From Clostridiales bacterium (GTDB taxonomy: Bacteria; Bacillota; Clostridia; Oscillospirales; Acutalibacteraceae), in the NCBI GenBank assembly GCA_019419895.1, contig JAHZIE010000020.1:1-22594 (forward strand): a stretch of DNA of 22,594 nucleotides, given 5' to 3'. Below the pieces are notes generated by a model, which was given only the letters and a program-made list of their open reading frames with translations, searched no databases and was not told the DNA's origin. Positions within the stretch are counted from its first letter, which is position 1. Each line of letters begins with the position of its first letter. The position numbers and the translations under genes were made by a program. Positions 22,501-22,594 of this stretch are shown here, piece by piece.

Positions 22501-22594
22501 GTCGGAACGGTATGAGTTTTTAAAGGCGCAGGTGGAGGATGTGGAAAAATCCAGGGATGAGCTCACCCGGCTGATCCATGAGCTGACTGCCCAG
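19508..22594 (+). CDS. smc: Chromosome condensation ATPase SMC, C-terminus outside window
   Basis: SMC with ScpA and ScpB forms the bacterial condensin loaded near the origin; it compacts and helps segregate chromosomes. The frame is open for exactly 1029 codons from the ATG at 19508 to the window edge, so the C-terminal ATPase half (signature LSGGE and Walker B, about 150-170 residues) is not visible. The head starts MLIKSLEIQGFKSF, with Walker A GPNGSGKSN at 31-39, the Q-loop region ISQGKIADIV and EEAAGISKYRYRK (given in part). A long coiled coil, the hinge from about 515 to 670 (ending in GGSLTGG), and a returning coiled coil follow. Near the edge LGSVNMGAIDEY is typical of the approach to the head. 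A 12-nt gap with AAGGATGG links it to the radical SAM gene. Confidence 0.97.
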   Translation, partial: MLIKSLEIQGFKSFPDKTVLSFGKGITAVVGPNGSGKSNISDAVRWVLGEQSTKSLRGAKMEDVVFAGTANRKAQGFAQVSMVIDNTDRRIPFDGDEVVVTRRYYRSGESEYLLNKASVRLRDVHELFMDTGLGRDGYSIISQGKIADIVGAKSDDRREVFEEAAGISKYRYRKNEAERRLGQAQENLLRLKDILTELEDRVGPLKEQAEKAKRFLEYAEVRKRLEIGLWLNTLEKSANSLRRQEEKLEVIGEQHRGVERQMEELQRRMDESFSAYNQKAAEIDEVRRAAAAREELAAKREGEISVLENDIRHNNETIERFRQEINQAGLSFQDMEEEIRRKRDSITVEEANLSEKQKEIEEVSSQLEHLRLGVSEYSERMEQLSQELGELSRQSSEKKVEALTAESSLAEIENRSAAVEDSLDGLRKEQERLLEEMGEYREQIKEHEAKAEELSNTAKGYEMRLDARKRKAEELKAQADRLSLDVQERERRAAMLEDLEKNLEGFAHSVKMVVKEGERGTLHGIHGPVSRLLHVPEKYAIAIEIGLGGAMQNVVCSNEEDAKRAIAFLKKRDGGRATFLPLTGIRGSELSEKGLEDCFGFVGIASSLVDCDPRYDGIKKSLLGRIAVAEDLDAAVDIAKKYSYRFRVVTLDGQVVNAGGSLTGGSLARNAGLLNRTNEIKRIREEAASLSEKWKLLQQSLKSAQQEASAAEAALGGTQAEISVNQEDKIRVEAELRGVTSRLEACRISLGQLEKEKESAAGRMTGLSRMIEKARKEREALKKEIEDKEERLSLLTGDREKFSGTREALSERLSDIRLEAVALEKDIASFRQAIAEMGKRKEEQEERSKALKAEVERVKEENRRIEEKISQLREETAGLREKAKQAETTIASLSKERMELEQASSRLRQEEREKSAEKEAVGRELSRLEEQKASLQKEYDDIIRRLWDEYELTRREAEENSAPVENVLEAQKELSEIKGKIKALGSVNMGAIDEYAEVSERYEFLKAQVEDVEKSRDELTRLIHELTAQ

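Noticed and set aside
1..22594. Mobile element, phage, defence island or CRISPR
   Set aside because: No transposase, integrase, toxin-antitoxin, nuclease/helicase defence genes or spaced repeats were seen; the genes are core housekeeping families in familiar order.

Overview
The window reads as a stretch of ordinary chromosome from a low-to-moderate-GC Firmicute of the class Clostridia, probably an Oscillospiraceae/Ruminococcaceae-like anaerobe. The signs are the gene families and their order (DUF1385-prmC, recA-recX, rimO-pgsA, infC-rpmI-rplT, dprA-topA-trmFO, plsX-rnc-smc), TrmFO in place of a SAM-dependent U54 methylase, a T-box leader, purine-rich Shine-Dalgarno sites and several UUG starts. 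The family-level placement is inference. All recognisable genes lie on the plus strand. I saw no transposase, integrase, phage gene, CRISPR array, tRNA or rRNA, and no sign of a new defence or mobile system.

Layout. 1-1181: the end of a DUF1385 membrane protein and prmC (release-factor methylation). 1202-5099: a promoter, then recA-recX, rimO (S12 methylthiolation) and pgsA (phosphatidylglycerophosphate synthesis). 5103-7624: a promoter and a T-box leader with a UGC (Cys) specifier and terminator, controlling cysE and cysS, so cysteine synthesis and Cys-tRNA charging are tied to uncharged tRNA-Cys. 7752-9155: a good sigma-A promoter, a small one-span membrane protein of unknown function and an anchored VanY-type (M15) D,D-carboxypeptidase. 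9156-9450: about 300 bp with no gene I can support. 9451-10855: the infC-rpmI-rplT translation operon, with a near-consensus promoter, a leader of about 180 nt containing an intrinsic terminator (L20-type attenuation), an AUC start for IF3 and a strong terminator after rplT. 10892-22594: a long co-oriented run of a TrmH/SpoU-family RNA methyltransferase, dprA, topA, trmFO, plsX, rnc, an Elp3-like radical SAM protein and smc, which runs off the right edge.

Together these are housekeeping functions: translation and tRNA/rRNA/ribosomal-protein modification, DNA recombination, topology and chromosome condensation, phospholipid synthesis, and peptidoglycan trimming. The most informative signals are regulatory: the Cys T-box, the infC leader attenuator with its non-canonical start codon, and a perfect hairpin across the plsX stop just before rnc. 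The least understood parts are the small membrane protein at 7861 and the gap at 9156-9450.
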